Below are positions 42,005 to 52,255 of a stretch of DNA of 64,000 nt, in pieces. The notes below the pieces were generated by a model. That model did not search any database. It saw nothing but the letters and a program-made list of their open reading frames with translations, and had not been told where the DNA came from. Position 1 is the first letter of the stretch. Each line of letters begins with the position of its first letter. Source of the stretch: Microvirga lenta (GTDB lineage Bacteria; Pseudomonadota; Alphaproteobacteria; Rhizobiales; Beijerinckiaceae); NCBI RefSeq assembly GCF_020532555.1, contig NZ_JAJBBR010000007.1, positions 186,001-250,000 on the forward strand, read 5' to 3'. The translations under genes and the position numbers were made by a program.

Positions 42005-42493
42005 ATGAAGCTCGATCAAGTCGCAAAGTCCCTTCTTCTGCAGGAGTTCGTAGCGGGGTTCATCCTCACCGTGAAGTACTTCTTCAAGCCGAAGGCGACC
42101 ATCAACTATCCCTTCGAGATGAGCCATCGCGGGCCCCGCTTCCGCGGCGAGCACGCCCTGCGCCGCTACCCCAACGGGGAAGAGCGCTGCATCGCCTGCA
42201 AGCTCTGCGAAGCCATCTGCCCGGCCCAGGCCATCACCATCGAGGCCGGTCCGCGCCGGAACGACGGCACGCGCCGCACGACCCGCTACGACATCGACAT
42301 GGTGAAGTGCATCTATTGCGGCATGTGCCAGGAGGCCTGCCCGGTCGATGCCATCGTCGAGGGCCCGAATTTCGAGTTCTCGGTGGAGACCCGCGAGGAG
42401 CTCTACTACGACAAGGCCAAGCTTCTCGCGAACGGCGAGCGGTGGGAGCGCGAGATCGCGAGGAACATCGCGAAGAACGCCCCCTACGTCTGA
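42005..42493 (+). CDS. nuoI: NADH-quinone oxidoreductase subunit I
   Basis: Ferredoxin-like subunit with clusters N6a and N6b, 162 residues. Two CxxCxxCxxxCP motifs: Cys62-65-68-72 ([12 protein letters not shown]) and Cys102-105-108-112 ([12 protein letters not shown]). The ATG at 42005 ([15 protein letters not shown]) is the family-typical start; the frame is open upstream across nuoH but that is a shadow. The 142-bp gap to nuoJ carries two hairpins. Confidence 0.98.
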   Translation: MKLDQVAKSLLLQEFVAGFILTVKYFFKPKATINYPFEMSHRGPRFRGEHALRRYPNGEERCIACKLCEAICPAQAITIEAGPRRNDGTRRTTRYDIDMVKCIYCGMCQEACPVDAIVEGPNFEFSVETREELYYDKAKLLANGERWEREIARNIAKNAPYV

Positions 42494-42500
42494 GCGCGTT

Positions 42501-42552
42501 CCCTGCCGGAAAAGGGCAGGGGGCAAACAGCTCGGGCGGGTTGTCCCGCCCG
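42501..42552 (+). other. Two tandem RNA hairpins in the nuoI-nuoJ gap
   Basis: First: ccctgcc (42501-42507) pairs with ggcaggg (42515-42521). Second: cgggcggg (42533-42540) pairs with cccgcccg (42545-42552) around a TTGT loop. Neither is followed by a T-run. They mark the boundary between peripheral-arm and membrane-arm genes and may stabilise or attenuate the transcript. Confidence 0.7.
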
Positions 42553-42635
42553 GATTCGGAAATTATAGACAGGCCCGCCGGATTCTCCGGCAGCCACGTC
42601 GGAAGGGGCCGCTCCTTGCGGCTTGAGCTTGAAGC

Positions 42636-43250
42636 ATGACGGTTACCGCTGCCTTCTTTTACCTCTTCGCGACGATCACCGTCGCCTCGGGCTTCATGGT
42701 GATCGCCTCGCGCAATCCCGTACAGTCGGTGCTTTTCCTCATCCTCGCCTTCGTCAATGCGGCGGGGCTCTTCCTGATGATGGGGGCCGAGTTCCTGGCG
42801 ATGATCCTGGTCATCGTCTATGTGGGCGCGGTGGCGGTGCTCTTCCTTTTCGTCGTCATGATGCTCGACGTGGATTTCGCCGAGCTGCGCCAGGGCTTCC
42901 TGCAGTACCTGCCCGTGGGCGGGCTCATCGGCATCGTGTTCCTGCTCGAGCTGGTGCTGGTGATCGGCACCTATGTGGTCGACCCGGGCCTGATCCGGAC
43001 TTCCGCCGTGCCAATCCCGCCGGCCGAGGTGGTCACGAATACCGAGGCGCTCGGCCTCGTGCTCTACACCCGCTATTTCTACTTCTTCCAGGCGGCCGGC
43101 CTGATCCTGCTGGTGGCCATGATCGGCGCCATCGTGCTCACCCTGCGCGAGCGCGTCGGTGTCCGTCGCCAGGACATTTCGAAACAGAACGCCCGGACGC
43201 AGGAGACTGCGGTCGAGGTGCGGAAGGTTCCCTTCCGCCAGGGCATCTAA
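42636..43250 (+). CDS. nuoJ: NADH-quinone oxidoreductase subunit J
   Basis: Membrane-arm subunit, 204 residues with five predicted helices. It has VASRNPVQSVLFLILAFVNA, the conserved EFLAMILVIVYVGAVAVLF segment (third helix, with its glutamate and pi-bulge region) and VVMMLDVDF. The C-terminal tail is hydrophilic. The start is ATG at 42636, after GCTTGAAGC, a weak ribosome-binding site. Confidence 0.97.
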   Translation: MTVTAAFFYLFATITVASGFMVIASRNPVQSVLFLILAFVNAAGLFLMMGAEFLAMILVIVYVGAVAVLFLFVVMMLDVDFAELRQGFLQYLPVGGLIGIVFLLELVLVIGTYVVDPGLIRTSAVPIPPAEVVTNTEALGLVLYTRYFYFFQAAGLILLVAMIGAIVLTLRERVGVRRQDISKQNARTQETAVEVRKVPFRQGI

Positions 43251-43262
43251 GGGAGACACGCG

Positions 43263-43571
43263 ATGGTCATCGGCCTTGGTCATTATCTCACCGTCGCCGC
43301 TGTGCTCTTCACGCTCGGCGTCTTCGGCATCTTCATCAACCGGAAGAACGTGATCGTCATCCTGATGTCGATCGAGCTGATCCTGCTCGCCGTGAACATC
43401 AACATGGTGGCCTTCTCGACCCACATGAACGACATCGTCGGCCAGGTCTTCGCGCTGCTGATCCTCACGGTGGCGGCGGCGGAGGCGGCCATCGGCCTTG
43501 CCATTCTGGTGGTCTTCTTCCGCAACCGCGGCTCCATCGCGGTTGAAGACGTCAACATGATGAGGGGCTAA
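43263..43571 (+). CDS. nuoK: NADH-quinone oxidoreductase subunit K
   Basis: Small antiporter-like membrane subunit, 102 residues, three helices. The conserved glutamates are in [15 protein letters not shown] (helix 2) and [15 protein letters not shown] (helix 3), the proton-channel residues of the family. It lies 12 bp after nuoJ behind AAGGGAGAC. Confidence 0.98.
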   Translation: MVIGLGHYLTVAAVLFTLGVFGIFINRKNVIVILMSIELILLAVNINMVAFSTHMNDIVGQVFALLILTVAAAEAAIGLAILVVFFRNRGSIAVEDVNMMRG

Positions 43572-43597
43572 ACGCCCGACCGGCGAAGTAAACGACA

Positions 43598-45634
43598 ATG
43601 TATCACGCAATCGTCTTCCTGCCGCTCGTCGGCTTCCTCATCGCAGGCATGTTCGGACGTGTCCTCGGCGCCCGTCCGAGCGAGCTGATCACGACCGGCT
43701 TGCTCTTCGTCGCCGCGGCCCTGTCCTGGGTCGCCTTCATCCAGGTCGGCTTCGGCTCGGGCGCGACCCGGGTCCAGGTGGCCCAGTGGATGGCATCCGG
43801 TGACCTCGTGGTCGACTGGGCCTTCCGGATCGACACGCTCACGGCCGTCATGCTGATCGTGGTGAACACGGTTTCGGCCCTCGTGCATCTCTATTCCATG
43901 GGCTACATGCACGAGGACCCGCACCGTCCGCGGTTCTTCGCCTATCTGTCGCTGTTCACCTTCGCCATGCTCATGCTGGTGACCGCCGACAACCTGGTCC
44001 AGATGTTCTTCGGCTGGGAAGGCGTGGGTCTCGCCAGCTATCTGCTGATCGGCTTCTGGTACCAGAAGGACTCGGCCAACGCGGCCGCCATGAAGGCCTT
44101 CATCGTCAACCGCGTGGGCGATTTCGGCTTCCTTCTCGGCATCTTCACCCTTTTCGTGCTGTTCAACAGCGTCTCCTTCGACCAGATTTTCCCGCGCGTG
44201 GCCGAGTTCGCCGAGAGCCGGTTCATGTTCCTCGGCGTCGAGTGGCACGCCCTGACCATCGCCTGTCTGCTGCTCTTCATGGGCGCCATGGGCAAGTCGG
44301 CCCAGTTCCTGCTGCACACCTGGCTGCCGGACGCGATGGAAGGCCCGACCCCGGTCTCCGCGCTCATCCATGCCGCCACCATGGTCACGGCCGGCGTCTT
44401 CATGGTCGCGCGCCTGTCGCCGGTCTTCGAGTTCGCGCCGACGGCCCTCACGGTCGTGACCGTCATCGGCGGCATCACGGCCTTCTTCGCGGCGACCGTC
44501 GGTCTGGTCCAGAACGATATCAAGCGCGTCATCGCCTATTCGACCTGCTCGCAGCTCGGCTACATGTTCGTGGCGCTGGGCGTGGGCGCCTACAGCGTGG
44601 GCGTGTTCCACCTCTTCACCCATGCCTTCTTCAAGGCGCTGCTGTTCCTCGGGGCCGGCTCGGTCATCCACGCCATGCACCATGAGCAGGACATGCGGCA
44701 CATGGGCGCCCTGCGCCGCTACATCCCGTTCACCACGGCGATGATGGCGATCGGCACCCTTGCGCTCACGGGTTTCCCGTTCACCGCCGGCTATTATTCG
44801 AAGGACGCGGTGATCGAGGCGGCCTACGCGGCCCATTCCTCCGCGGGCTCCTTCGCCTTCCTGGCGACGGTCATCGCCGCCTTCATGACCTCGTTCTATT
44901 CCTGGCGCCTGTTCTTCCTCACCTTCGAGGGCAGCGCCCGCTGGGGCCACCACGGGCATCATGCTCATGCGCCCCACGACCATGAGGGCGTGGAGCACGA
45001 CGAGCGCAGCCGGGACGTGGAGCCCGCACACCATGCGGACCATGAGCACGGCCACCATGGGGATCACACCCCCCACGAGAGCCCGCTCGTCATGCTGATC
45101 CCGCTGGTCGTGCTGGCCGTGGGAGCCCTGGTCGCAGGCCTCCTCTTCCATAACGCCTTCATCGGCGAGGGCTATCAGGAGTTCTGGAAGGGTGCGATCT
45201 TCACCCGTCCGGAGAACCACATCCTCGAGGAGATGCACCATCTCCCGGGCTGGGTGCCGCTGCTGCCGACCGTGATGATGATCCTCGGCTTCCTGCTGGC
45301 GGTCTACATGTACATCATCGATGCCAAGCAGCCGGCGAAGCTCGCGGCGGATCATCCGATCCTCTACCGCTTCCTGCTCAACAAGTGGTACTTCGACGAG
45401 CTCTATGACGCGATCTTCGTGCGCCCCGCCATGTGGATCGGCCGCTTCTTCTGGCGCACGGGCGACCAGCGGATCATCGACGGCCTCGGTCCGGACGGCA
45501 TCTCGGCCCGCGTGCTCGACGTCACCCGTGGCGTGGTCCGCATCCAGACGGGCTATCTCTACCACTATGCCTTTGCCATGCTGATCGGCGTTGCCGCTCT
45601 CGTGACCTTCTATCTCTTCAGGGGAGCGCACTGA
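43598..45634 (+). CDS. nuoL: NADH-quinone oxidoreductase subunit L with histidine-rich loop
   Basis: Distal antiporter-like proton-pumping subunit, 678 residues, with 15-16 helices and the long lateral helix at the C-terminus. Conserved core: [39 protein letters not shown], and [22 protein letters not shown] helix (here [18 protein letters not shown]). Between helices, residues 451-493 form a hydrophilic loop with 16 histidines in 43 positions (for example [15 protein letters not shown]), unusual for this subunit. The stop overlaps the nuoM start (TGATG). Confidence 0.97.
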   Translation: MYHAIVFLPLVGFLIAGMFGRVLGARPSELITTGLLFVAAALSWVAFIQVGFGSGATRVQVAQWMASGDLVVDWAFRIDTLTAVMLIVVNTVSALVHLYSMGYMHEDPHRPRFFAYLSLFTFAMLMLVTADNLVQMFFGWEGVGLASYLLIGFWYQKDSANAAAMKAFIVNRVGDFGFLLGIFTLFVLFNSVSFDQIFPRVAEFAESRFMFLGVEWHALTIACLLLFMGAMGKSAQFLLHTWLPDAMEGPTPVSALIHAATMVTAGVFMVARLSPVFEFAPTALTVVTVIGGITAFFAATVGLVQNDIKRVIAYSTCSQLGYMFVALGVGAYSVGVFHLFTHAFFKALLFLGAGSVIHAMHHEQDMRHMGALRRYIPFTTAMMAIGTLALTGFPFTAGYYSKDAVIEAAYAAHSSAGSFAFLATVIAAFMTSFYSWRLFFLTFEGSARWGHHGHHAHAPHDHEGVEHDERSRDVEPAHHADHEHGHHGDHTPHESPLVMLIPLVVLAVGALVAGLLFHNAFIGEGYQEFWKGAIFTRPENHILEEMHHLPGWVPLLPTVMMILGFLLAVYMYIIDAKQPAKLAADHPILYRFLLNKWYFDELYDAIFVRPAMWIGRFFWRTGDQRIIDGLGPDGISARVLDVTRGVVRIQTGYLYHYAFAMLIGVAALVTFYLFRGAH

Positions 45635-47145
45635 TGCTCGGGTTCGGCATTCTCTCCGGCCTACTGATCCTGCCTCTGGTCGGGGCGGCCTTCATCCTCC
45701 TGCTCCGCGGAGACAGCGAGGCGGCCCGGTCCAATGCGCGCTGGGCGGCTCTCGCGACCACGGTCGTGACCTTCCTGCTGTCCCTGGTTGCCTGGGGGCG
45801 GTTCGACACGGCGTCGTCGTCGTTCCAGCTCGTCGAGAGCCACACCTGGCTGGCCGAGACCATCCGGTTCAAGCTCGGCGTGGACGGCTTCTCGATGCCG
45901 CTCATCCTGCTGACGACCTTCCTGATGCCGTTCTGCATCCTGGCATCGTGGGAATCCATCGAGCACCGGGTGAAGGAATATTTCGTCGCCTTCCTGGTCC
46001 TCGAGACCACGATGATCGGCGTGTTCTCCGCCCTCGACCTGGTGCTGTTCTACCTGTTCTTCGAGGCGGGCCTCATTCCGATGTTCCTCATCATCGGCAT
46101 CTGGGGCGGCAAGCGGCGCATCTACGCCAGCTTCAAGTTCTTCCTCTACACGCTCCTCGGCTCGGTTCTGATGCTTCTGGCCATCATGGCCATGTACTGG
46201 ACCGCCGGCACCACCGACATCCCGACCCTGCTCGCCTACGACTTCCCGGCGAACCTGCAGACGTGGCTGTGGCTGGCCTTCTTCGCCTCCTTCGCGGTGA
46301 AGATGCCCATGTGGCCGGTCCATACCTGGCTGCCGGACGCGCACGTGGAAGCGCCGACGGCGGGCTCCGTCATCCTGGCGGGCGTTCTCCTGAAGATGGG
46401 CGGCTACGGCTTCATCCGCGTGTCGCTGCCCATGTTCCCGGAGGCTTCCGTCTATTTCGCGCCGCTGGTCTTCGCCCTTTCGGTCATCGCGATCATCTAC
46501 ACCTCGCTGGTCGCCCTGATGCAGGAGGACATGAAGAAGCTCATCGCCTATTCGTCCGTGTCCCACATGGGCTTCGTGACCATGGGCCTGTTCAGCATGA
46601 ACCCCCAGGGCATCCAGGGCGCCATGTTCACGATGATCTCGCACGGTCTCGTCTCCGGCGCGCTCTTCCTCTGCGTCGGCGTCATCTACGATCGGATGCA
46701 CACCCGCGAGATCCGGGCTTATGGCGGCCTGGTGAACCGGATGCCGCTCTATGCGGTCGTGTTCCTGATCTTCACCATGGCCAATGTCGGGCTGCCGGGC
46801 ACGTCGAGCTTCGTGGGCGAGTTCCTGTCCCTGATGGGCGCCTTCCGGGCCAATACCTGGGTGTCGTTCCTCGCCACCACCGGCGTCATCCTCTCGGCGG
46901 CCTATGCGCTCTGGCTCTACCGGCGCGTGGTCTACGGGGTGCTCGACAAGCCGAGCCTGCAGGGCATCACCGACCTCAACCGCCGCGAGATCATCACTTT
47001 CGCACCGCTCGTGCTGCTCGTCATCTATTACGGCGTGCATCCCGGCCCGATCCTCGATGCCTTTGCCGCGCCGACGGATGCCCTCCTGCGGGGCTACGAG
47101 GCCGCGCTCCAAACCGTGAAAACGGCGGCTGTTGCCGCACACTGA
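45634..47145 (+). CDS. nuoM: NADH-quinone oxidoreductase subunit M
   Basis: Antiporter-like proton-pumping subunit, 503 residues, about 14 helices. Conserved pieces: [40 protein letters not shown] and [20 protein letters not shown]. The ATG at 45634 shares bases with the nuoL stop, implying coupled translation. The frame continues upstream within nuoL but without a membrane protein pattern. Confidence 0.98.
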   Translation: MLGFGILSGLLILPLVGAAFILLLRGDSEAARSNARWAALATTVVTFLLSLVAWGRFDTASSSFQLVESHTWLAETIRFKLGVDGFSMPLILLTTFLMPFCILASWESIEHRVKEYFVAFLVLETTMIGVFSALDLVLFYLFFEAGLIPMFLIIGIWGGKRRIYASFKFFLYTLLGSVLMLLAIMAMYWTAGTTDIPTLLAYDFPANLQTWLWLAFFASFAVKMPMWPVHTWLPDAHVEAPTAGSVILAGVLLKMGGYGFIRVSLPMFPEASVYFAPLVFALSVIAIIYTSLVALMQEDMKKLIAYSSVSHMGFVTMGLFSMNPQGIQGAMFTMISHGLVSGALFLCVGVIYDRMHTREIRAYGGLVNRMPLYAVVFLIFTMANVGLPGTSSFVGEFLSLMGAFRANTWVSFLATTGVILSAAYALWLYRRVVYGVLDKPSLQGITDLNRREIITFAPLVLLVIYYGVHPGPILDAFAAPTDALLRGYEAALQTVKTAAVAAH

Positions 47146-47149
47146 GGCC

Positions 47150-48595
47150 ATGATGAACCCCGCCTTCACCATCCCTGCCTTCGGTCCTCTGCTGCCGGAA
47201 ATCATCCTCGCCGTCGGCGTGCTCGTCCTCATCCTGTTCGGCGCATTCCGTGGCGAGCGCTCGGTGGAGGGCATGAACATCATCGCCCTGGCGCTTCTCG
47301 CCGTCGCCTTCCTGGCGGTGCTGATGCTTCCGTCGGAGCGGGTCGAGACGATGGCCGGCTCCTTCGTGGTCGACGGCTTCGCCAAGTTCATGAAGAGCCT
47401 GACGCTGATCGCCTCGGCCTGTGGCGTCATCCTCTCCATGGACTACATGCGCCGCGAGCGGATCGCCCGGTTCGAGTATCCGATCCTGATCGTGCTCTCC
47501 ACCATCGGCATGCTGATGGTGATCTCGGCGAATGATCTCATCGCCCTTTACCTCGGCCTCGAACTGCTCAGCCTGTCGTCCTACGTCATCGCAGCCTTCG
47601 ACCGGGACAACGTGCGCTCCACCGAGGCCGGCCTGAAATACTTCGTCCTCGGCGCCCTGTCTTCGGGCATGCTGCTCTACGGCGCGTCGCTGGTCTATGG
47701 CTTCACCGGCAGCGTGTCGTTCCCGGTCATCGCTTCCGTGCTTCAGGGCAATGTGGGCAACGGCGCGATCTTCGGCCTCGTCTTCGTCGCCGCGGGCATT
47801 GCCTTCAAGATCTCGGCCGTGCCGTTCCACATGTGGACCCCGGACGTGTACGAGGGCTCCCCGACGCCGGTGACCGCGTTCTTCGCCGCTGCGCCGAAGA
47901 TGGCCGGCATGGCGATGGCGACGCGCGTGTTCATCGATGCCTTCCCGGGCATCCTGGTCCAGTGGCAGCAGATCATCGTCTTCATCTCGATCGCCTCCAT
48001 GGCGCTCGGCTCCTTCGCGGCCATCGGCCAGCGCAACATCAAGCGCCTGATGGCCTATTCCTCCATCGGCAACGTCGGATACGCGCTCATCGGCCTGGCG
48101 ACCGGCACGGCTGAGGGTGTCCAGGGCGTGGCGATCTACATGGCGATCTATCTGGCCATGACGCTCGGCACCTTCGCGGTCATCCTGGGCATGCGACGCG
48201 GCAACGTGATGTTCGAGACCATCGACGACCTGTCCGGCCTCGCCCGCACCCATCCGGTGATGGCGTTCTGCCTGGCGATGATGATGTTCTCGCTCGCCGG
48301 CATTCCGCCGCTGGCCGGCTTCTTCGCCAAGTTCTACGTCTTCGCCGCCGCCATCCAGGCCAACCTGGTGGCGCTGGCCGTGATCGGCGTGGTGACGAGC
48401 GTGATCGGCGCCTATTACTACCTGCGCATCGTCAAGGTCATGTACTTCGACGAGCCGGTGGAGCGGTTCGAGCCGATGGCGCCCGGCGTCAGCTTCGTCC
48501 TCGTGGTGTCGAGCGCCGTGGTGCTCCTGTTCTGGATCGTTCCGGCGCCCGTGGTGAATGCCGCAGGCGCTGCCGCGCGCTCGCTGTTCTTGTGA
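47150..48595 (+). CDS. nuoN: NADH-quinone oxidoreductase subunit N
   Basis: Third antiporter-like subunit, 481 residues, about 14 helices. Conserved: LYLGLELLSLSSYVIAAF, VPFHMWTPDVYEGSPTPVTA and IKRLMAYSSIGNVGYAL. Start is the ATG at 47150 or the next codon (ATGATG), 4 bp after the nuoM stop. It is the last nuo gene. The birA start lies 1 bp after its stop, so birA is probably read from the nuo transcript. Confidence 0.97.
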   Translation: MMNPAFTIPAFGPLLPEIILAVGVLVLILFGAFRGERSVEGMNIIALALLAVAFLAVLMLPSERVETMAGSFVVDGFAKFMKSLTLIASACGVILSMDYMRRERIARFEYPILIVLSTIGMLMVISANDLIALYLGLELLSLSSYVIAAFDRDNVRSTEAGLKYFVLGALSSGMLLYGASLVYGFTGSVSFPVIASVLQGNVGNGAIFGLVFVAAGIAFKISAVPFHMWTPDVYEGSPTPVTAFFAAAPKMAGMAMATRVFIDAFPGILVQWQQIIVFISIASMALGSFAAIGQRNIKRLMAYSSIGNVGYALIGLATGTAEGVQGVAIYMAIYLAMTLGTFAVILGMRRGNVMFETIDDLSGLARTHPVMAFCLAMMMFSLAGIPPLAGFFAKFYVFAAAIQANLVALAVIGVVTSVIGAYYYLRIVKVMYFDEPVERFEPMAPGVSFVLVVSSAVVLLFWIVPAPVVNAAGAAARSLFL

Positions 48596-48596
48596 C

Positions 48597-49421
48597 GTGA
48601 AGCTGTCGCCGGAATCTGAGGCCGCCGGCTACCGGCTTCTCTCGCTCGAGGCGACGGAGTCAACGAACGACGACGCCCTGCAGGCCGCGAAAGCCGGAGA
48701 TCCCGGCCTTCTCTGGATCGCCGCGACCGAGCAGCATGCGGGGAGGGGGCGCCACGGCCGACAATGGTCGTCGCCGCCCGGCAATCTCTACGCCAGCCTC
48801 CTCCTCATCGATCCCTGCGAGGCAGCGGTCGCCCCGCAGCTGGGCTTCGTCGCGGGCCTCGCCCTCCACGAGGCGGTGGAGAGGCTGACGGCTTTGGGTG
48901 CCCCACGCCTGGCTCTCAAGTGGCCGAACGATCTTCTCCTCGACGGCGCGAAGCTCTCGGGCCTTCTGCTCGAAGGGCATCGCGTCGGGGCCGGCGGCAG
49001 CCTTTCCGTCGTCATCGGCTTCGGCGTGAACGTCGCCTTCGCGCCGACCAATACGCCCTATCCGGCGGCCACGCTGGAGTCGATCAGGCCGGGTCTCGCG
49101 CGGGAGGACGTCTTCTCCGCCCTTTCGTCCGCTTTCGCATCGACCTATGCCGCATGGCGGGCCTCGATCCGCAACAACAACGCCGATCCGTTCGGTCCCA
49201 TTCGTCGTCTTTGGCTCGAGCGCGCCGCCGGAATAGGGCAGGAGGTGACCCTGCGCCTTCCCTCCGGCGAGAAGCGCGGTATCTTCGAGGGTCTGGACCG
49301 TTCCGGTCGCCTTCAGTTGAAAAGCTCCTCCGGCGTGGAACTGATCGATGCAGGCGACCTTTATTTTCCCAATTTGCTGCACGATATAGCCAAGCTCGGC
49401 GCTGGCGCGACAAGGTTTTGA
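48597..49421 (+). CDS. birA: Biotin--[acetyl-CoA-carboxylase] ligase
   Basis: Attaches biotin to the acetyl-CoA carboxylase carrier protein. 274 residues. Catalytic glycine-rich loop AGRGRHGRQWSSPPGNLYAS (about 48-67) and KWPNDLLLDGAKLSGLLLE with the biotin-binding lysine. It has no N-terminal helix-turn-helix, so it is a monofunctional enzyme and not a repressor. Start is GTG at 48597, directly after the nuoN stop. RNase J follows after 3 bp. Confidence 0.93.
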   Translation: MKLSPESEAAGYRLLSLEATESTNDDALQAAKAGDPGLLWIAATEQHAGRGRHGRQWSSPPGNLYASLLLIDPCEAAVAPQLGFVAGLALHEAVERLTALGAPRLALKWPNDLLLDGAKLSGLLLEGHRVGAGGSLSVVIGFGVNVAFAPTNTPYPAATLESIRPGLAREDVFSALSSAFASTYAAWRASIRNNNADPFGPIRRLWLERAAGIGQEVTLRLPSGEKRGIFEGLDRSGRLQLKSSSGVELIDAGDLYFPNLLHDIAKLGAGATRF

Positions 49422-49424
49422 TAG

Positions 49425-51098
49425 ATGCCATCCTCCAAAGACGAACTGGTGTTTCTGCCTCTCGGCGGCCTCGGCGAGATCGGCATGAACGCTGCCCTGT
49501 ACGGCTTCGGGCCCGAGCTGAACCGCCAGTGGATCCTCGTGGATTGCGGAATGGGCTTCGGCGGCGAGGAGCACCTTCCCGGCGTCGATCTGGTCTATCC
49601 GGATCTGCGCTTTATCGAGGAGGAGCGCCAGAACCTCCTCGGCATCTTCATCACCCACGCCCACGAGGACCATATCGGCGCCCTCGTCGAGATGTGGCCG
49701 CGCCTGCGCGCGCCGGTCTATGCCACGAAATTCGCCATCGGCCTCCTGGAAACGCGGCGCCTCTCCGAGGCGAACGCTCCGAAGATCGACCTCAATGAGA
49801 TCGTGCCCGGCCAGCGGGTGAATCTGGGGCCATTCGATGTCGAGTACGTGCCGGTCGCGCACTCGATCCCCGAATCCAACGCCCTCGCGATCCGAACGGC
49901 GCATGGCCTCGTGGTCCATACCGGCGACTGGAAGCTCGACAACACTCCCTATCTCGGAAGCCTCACGTCCGAGGAATCCTTCCGCGCCCTGGGCGATGAA
50001 GGCGTCCTGGCCCTCGTCTGCGATTCCACCAACGTGGTGCGCGACGGCGTGAGCCCGAGCGAGGCCGACGTGTCCCGCAATCTCGCCGCCCTCATCAAGG
50101 ATGCGCCGCACCGGGTCGCCATCACCACCTTCGCGTCCAACGTCGCGCGAATCCGCTCGGTCGCGGAGGCGGCGAGGGAGTGCGGGCGCGAGGTGGTCGT
50201 CGTCGGACGCGCCATGGACCGGGTGGTCGATGTGGCGAACGAGTGCGGCTACCTGGAAGGCCTGCCGGAGTTCCGCTCCACCGAGACCTTCGGCTATCTC
50301 CCGCGCGACAAGGTCGTCGCGATCCTCACCGGCTCCCAGGGTGAGCCGCGGGCGGCCCTGGCCCGCATCGCACAGGACGAACACCCAGACATCGCCCTGT
50401 CGAAGGGCGACCGGGTGATCTTTTCGTCCCGCGCCATTCCGGGCAACGAAAAGGCCGTGGGGTCGATCATCAACAGCCTGATCGAGCAGGGAATCGAGGT
50501 GATCACGGACCGGACGGAACTCGTCCACGTGTCGGGCCACCCGCGCCGGGGCGAACTGGCCCAGATGTACGAGTGGACCCGTCCCCGCATCGCGATTCCC
50601 GCGCATGGCGAGGCGCTGCATCTCGCCGAACACGCGAAATTCGCCCGCGCCCAAGGCGTGCCGGAAGTCGTGCGCGCCAAGAACGGCACCCTCGTGCGGC
50701 TGGCGCCGGGACCGGCCGAGATCATCGACAACGTGCCCGCCGGCCGCCTCTATAAGGACGGAAACATTATCACGTCAGCGAGCGAGAGAGCCGTTCCGGA
50801 GCGTCGGAAACTGTCCTTCGCGGGCATCGTCACCGTCGCCATCGCCATCGACGAGGACGGTGAGATCGCAGGCGATCCGGTCATCGACGCCATGGGCCTG
50901 CCGGAAAAGAACCGGCAGGGCGAGAACATTCTCGATCTGATTGCCGATGCGGTCTCCCAGCTCCTCGATGGCTTGTCCAAGGCCAAGCGCCGTGATCCGG
51001 AAACGGTCGAGAATGCGGTGACCCGCGCCGTTCGGGCTGCGGTGAACGAGGCGTGGGGCAAGAAGCCCGCCTGCCATGTTCTCGTGATCGAGGTATAG
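49425..51098 (+). CDS. rnj: Ribonuclease J
   Basis: Metallo-beta-lactamase/beta-CASP ribonuclease with 5'-3' exo- and endonuclease activity in RNA decay and rRNA maturation. 557 residues. The zinc motif is HAHEDH (His78, His80, Asp82, His83), with later ligand regions VPVAHSIPES and VVHTGDWKLD, and the beta-CASP motif VHVSGHPRRGEL. The ATG at 49425 lies 3 bp after birA. In Rhizobiales this gene commonly precedes mce, as here. Confidence 0.96.
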   Translation: MPSSKDELVFLPLGGLGEIGMNAALYGFGPELNRQWILVDCGMGFGGEEHLPGVDLVYPDLRFIEEERQNLLGIFITHAHEDHIGALVEMWPRLRAPVYATKFAIGLLETRRLSEANAPKIDLNEIVPGQRVNLGPFDVEYVPVAHSIPESNALAIRTAHGLVVHTGDWKLDNTPYLGSLTSEESFRALGDEGVLALVCDSTNVVRDGVSPSEADVSRNLAALIKDAPHRVAITTFASNVARIRSVAEAARECGREVVVVGRAMDRVVDVANECGYLEGLPEFRSTETFGYLPRDKVVAILTGSQGEPRAALARIAQDEHPDIALSKGDRVIFSSRAIPGNEKAVGSIINSLIEQGIEVITDRTELVHVSGHPRRGELAQMYEWTRPRIAIPAHGEALHLAEHAKFARAQGVPEVVRAKNGTLVRLAPGPAEIIDNVPAGRLYKDGNIITSASERAVPERRKLSFAGIVTVAIAIDEDGEIAGDPVIDAMGLPEKNRQGENILDLIADAVSQLLDGLSKAKRRDPETVENAVTRAVRAAVNEAWGKKPACHVLVIEV

Positions 51099-51130
51099 CC
51101 TCGGCCTGGAGGCCTTCAGGGGGAGCAGGG

Positions 51131-51535
51131 ATGATCGGTCGTCTCAATCACATCGCCATCGCGGTTCGCGATATCGCCGCGGCATCGAGGCTCTACCGGG
51201 ACACCCTCGGCGCCGAGGTTTCGAGTCCGGAGCCGCTGGCGGAGCACGGGGTCACGGTCGTGTTCGTCGCGCTGCCCAACACCAAGGTGGAACTCCTGGA
51301 GCCCTTGGGCGAGGATTCGCCCATTGCCCGCTTCCTCGACAAGAACCCGGATGGGGGCATCCATCACGTGTGCTACGAGGTCGAGGACATCGGAGCTGCG
51401 CGGGATCAGCTCCTGAAAACCGGGGCGCGGGTGCTCGGCTCGGGCGAGCCGAAGATCGGGGCCCACGGGAAGCCTGTTCTTTTCCTGCATCCGAAGGACT
51501 TCAACGGCACCCTCATCGAGCTCGAGCAGGCATGA
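51131..51535 (+). CDS. mce: Methylmalonyl-CoA epimerase
   Basis: Interconverts the (R) and (S) forms of methylmalonyl-CoA in propionate metabolism. A 134-residue vicinal-oxygen-chelate fold protein: GRLNHIAIAVRD with the first metal His, VELLEPLGEDSPIARFLDKN, GGIHHVCYEVEDI with the second His, and the C-terminal GTLIELEQA with the Glu ligand. The ATG at 51131 follows GGGAGCAGGG; the 26-codon upstream frame overlapping rnj is rejected. Confidence 0.95.
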   Translation: MIGRLNHIAIAVRDIAAASRLYRDTLGAEVSSPEPLAEHGVTVVFVALPNTKVELLEPLGEDSPIARFLDKNPDGGIHHVCYEVEDIGAARDQLLKTGARVLGSGEPKIGAHGKPVLFLHPKDFNGTLIELEQA

Positions 51536-51545
51536 GGACAAGCTC

Positions 51546-51881
51546 TTGGTAAAGCTCATCAAAACCGTTTCCGACTCGCTCTGGGCGACCCTCGGCATCG
51601 TCGCTGCCGTGTCGGGCGCGGCCGTCGCCGTTACGGTCAGCTTCTTCGAGCTGACCGTCAGCGGCGCGCTCGCCCTTTATTTCGTGATCTGGTGGACGCT
51701 TCTCTTCGCGGTTCTGCCCTTCGGGGTCCGCAGCCAGGCGGAGACCGGGGAGGTCGTGAAGGGCAGCGAGCCGGGCGCGCCCGCCGCACCGGCATTGCGG
51801 GAAAAGGCGATCTGGACGACCCTCGTCGCCGCCACGGTTCTCGTGGTCGTCGCCGGAATATTGCCTCTCTCGGGGCTCTGA
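51546..51881 (+). CDS. DUF1467 family membrane protein
   Basis: An 111-residue protein with two predicted membrane helices (about 14-35 plus 40-60 as one hairpin, and 88-108) around a hydrophilic loop. FFVIWWTLLFAVLPFGVRSQ-like text (here YFVIWWTLLFAVLPFGVRSQ) is the DUF1467 hallmark. The function is unknown. The start is an unusual TTG at 51546, with GAGGACAAG upstream; no in-frame ATG gives the full first helix. It follows mce by 10 bp, a conserved pairing in alphaproteobacteria. Confidence 0.85.
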   Translation: MVKLIKTVSDSLWATLGIVAAVSGAAVAVTVSFFELTVSGALALYFVIWWTLLFAVLPFGVRSQAETGEVVKGSEPGAPAAPALREKAIWTTLVAATVLVVVAGILPLSGL

Positions 51882-52255
51882 AGCAGGAAAGAAAAAAGCA
51901 AGGCTTTCGCCTTGCTCGAACTGCCTTTTGGCAATTTTGACCCTTGGCTTTCTTGCGCCGTCGCTTGTTATAGCGAGCGAGGGTCTTGTTCCTCCCGAAA
52001 CTCGGACCGCAGCGTCTGACCTTTGAAGGTCTAGAACGTTAGCGTTCCGTTTATAGCCGCCTCAAAAAGCCGTGTCATCTTTTTTGGGCAGGGTCTGATG
52101 CATTTTTCGGCACATATTGTATTGACCTTTCGTCTAAGGCGCCGGCCCGGGCCTTGCGAACAGATGACAGCTTGTCTTTTGCCAAGGGTCTGTGTTGTGT
52201 GCTTGAAACGAGTCGCGACCTGTCATTCCACTCTTCATCGATCCGAAGGCGTTCT
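51882..52255. other. 374-bp DUF1467-proS intergenic region with hairpins
   Basis: No gene is seen. A perfect hairpin agcaaggc-tttc-gccttgct (51897-51916), preceded by an A-run and followed by a T-rich patch, is a probable bidirectional terminator. Further short hairpins are gacctt-tg-aaggtc (52018-52031) and gaacg-ttag-cgttc (52034-52047). The AT-rich 52080-52140 stretch, with TTGACC near 52123, is a likely proS promoter area. The leader is long for a tRNA-synthetase gene. Confidence 0.55.

Noticed and set aside
43568..45631. 687-codon minus-strand frame opposite nuoL
   Set aside because: Shadow of a membrane protein gene; its glutamate/histidine-rich text is the reverse reading of hydrophobic codons.
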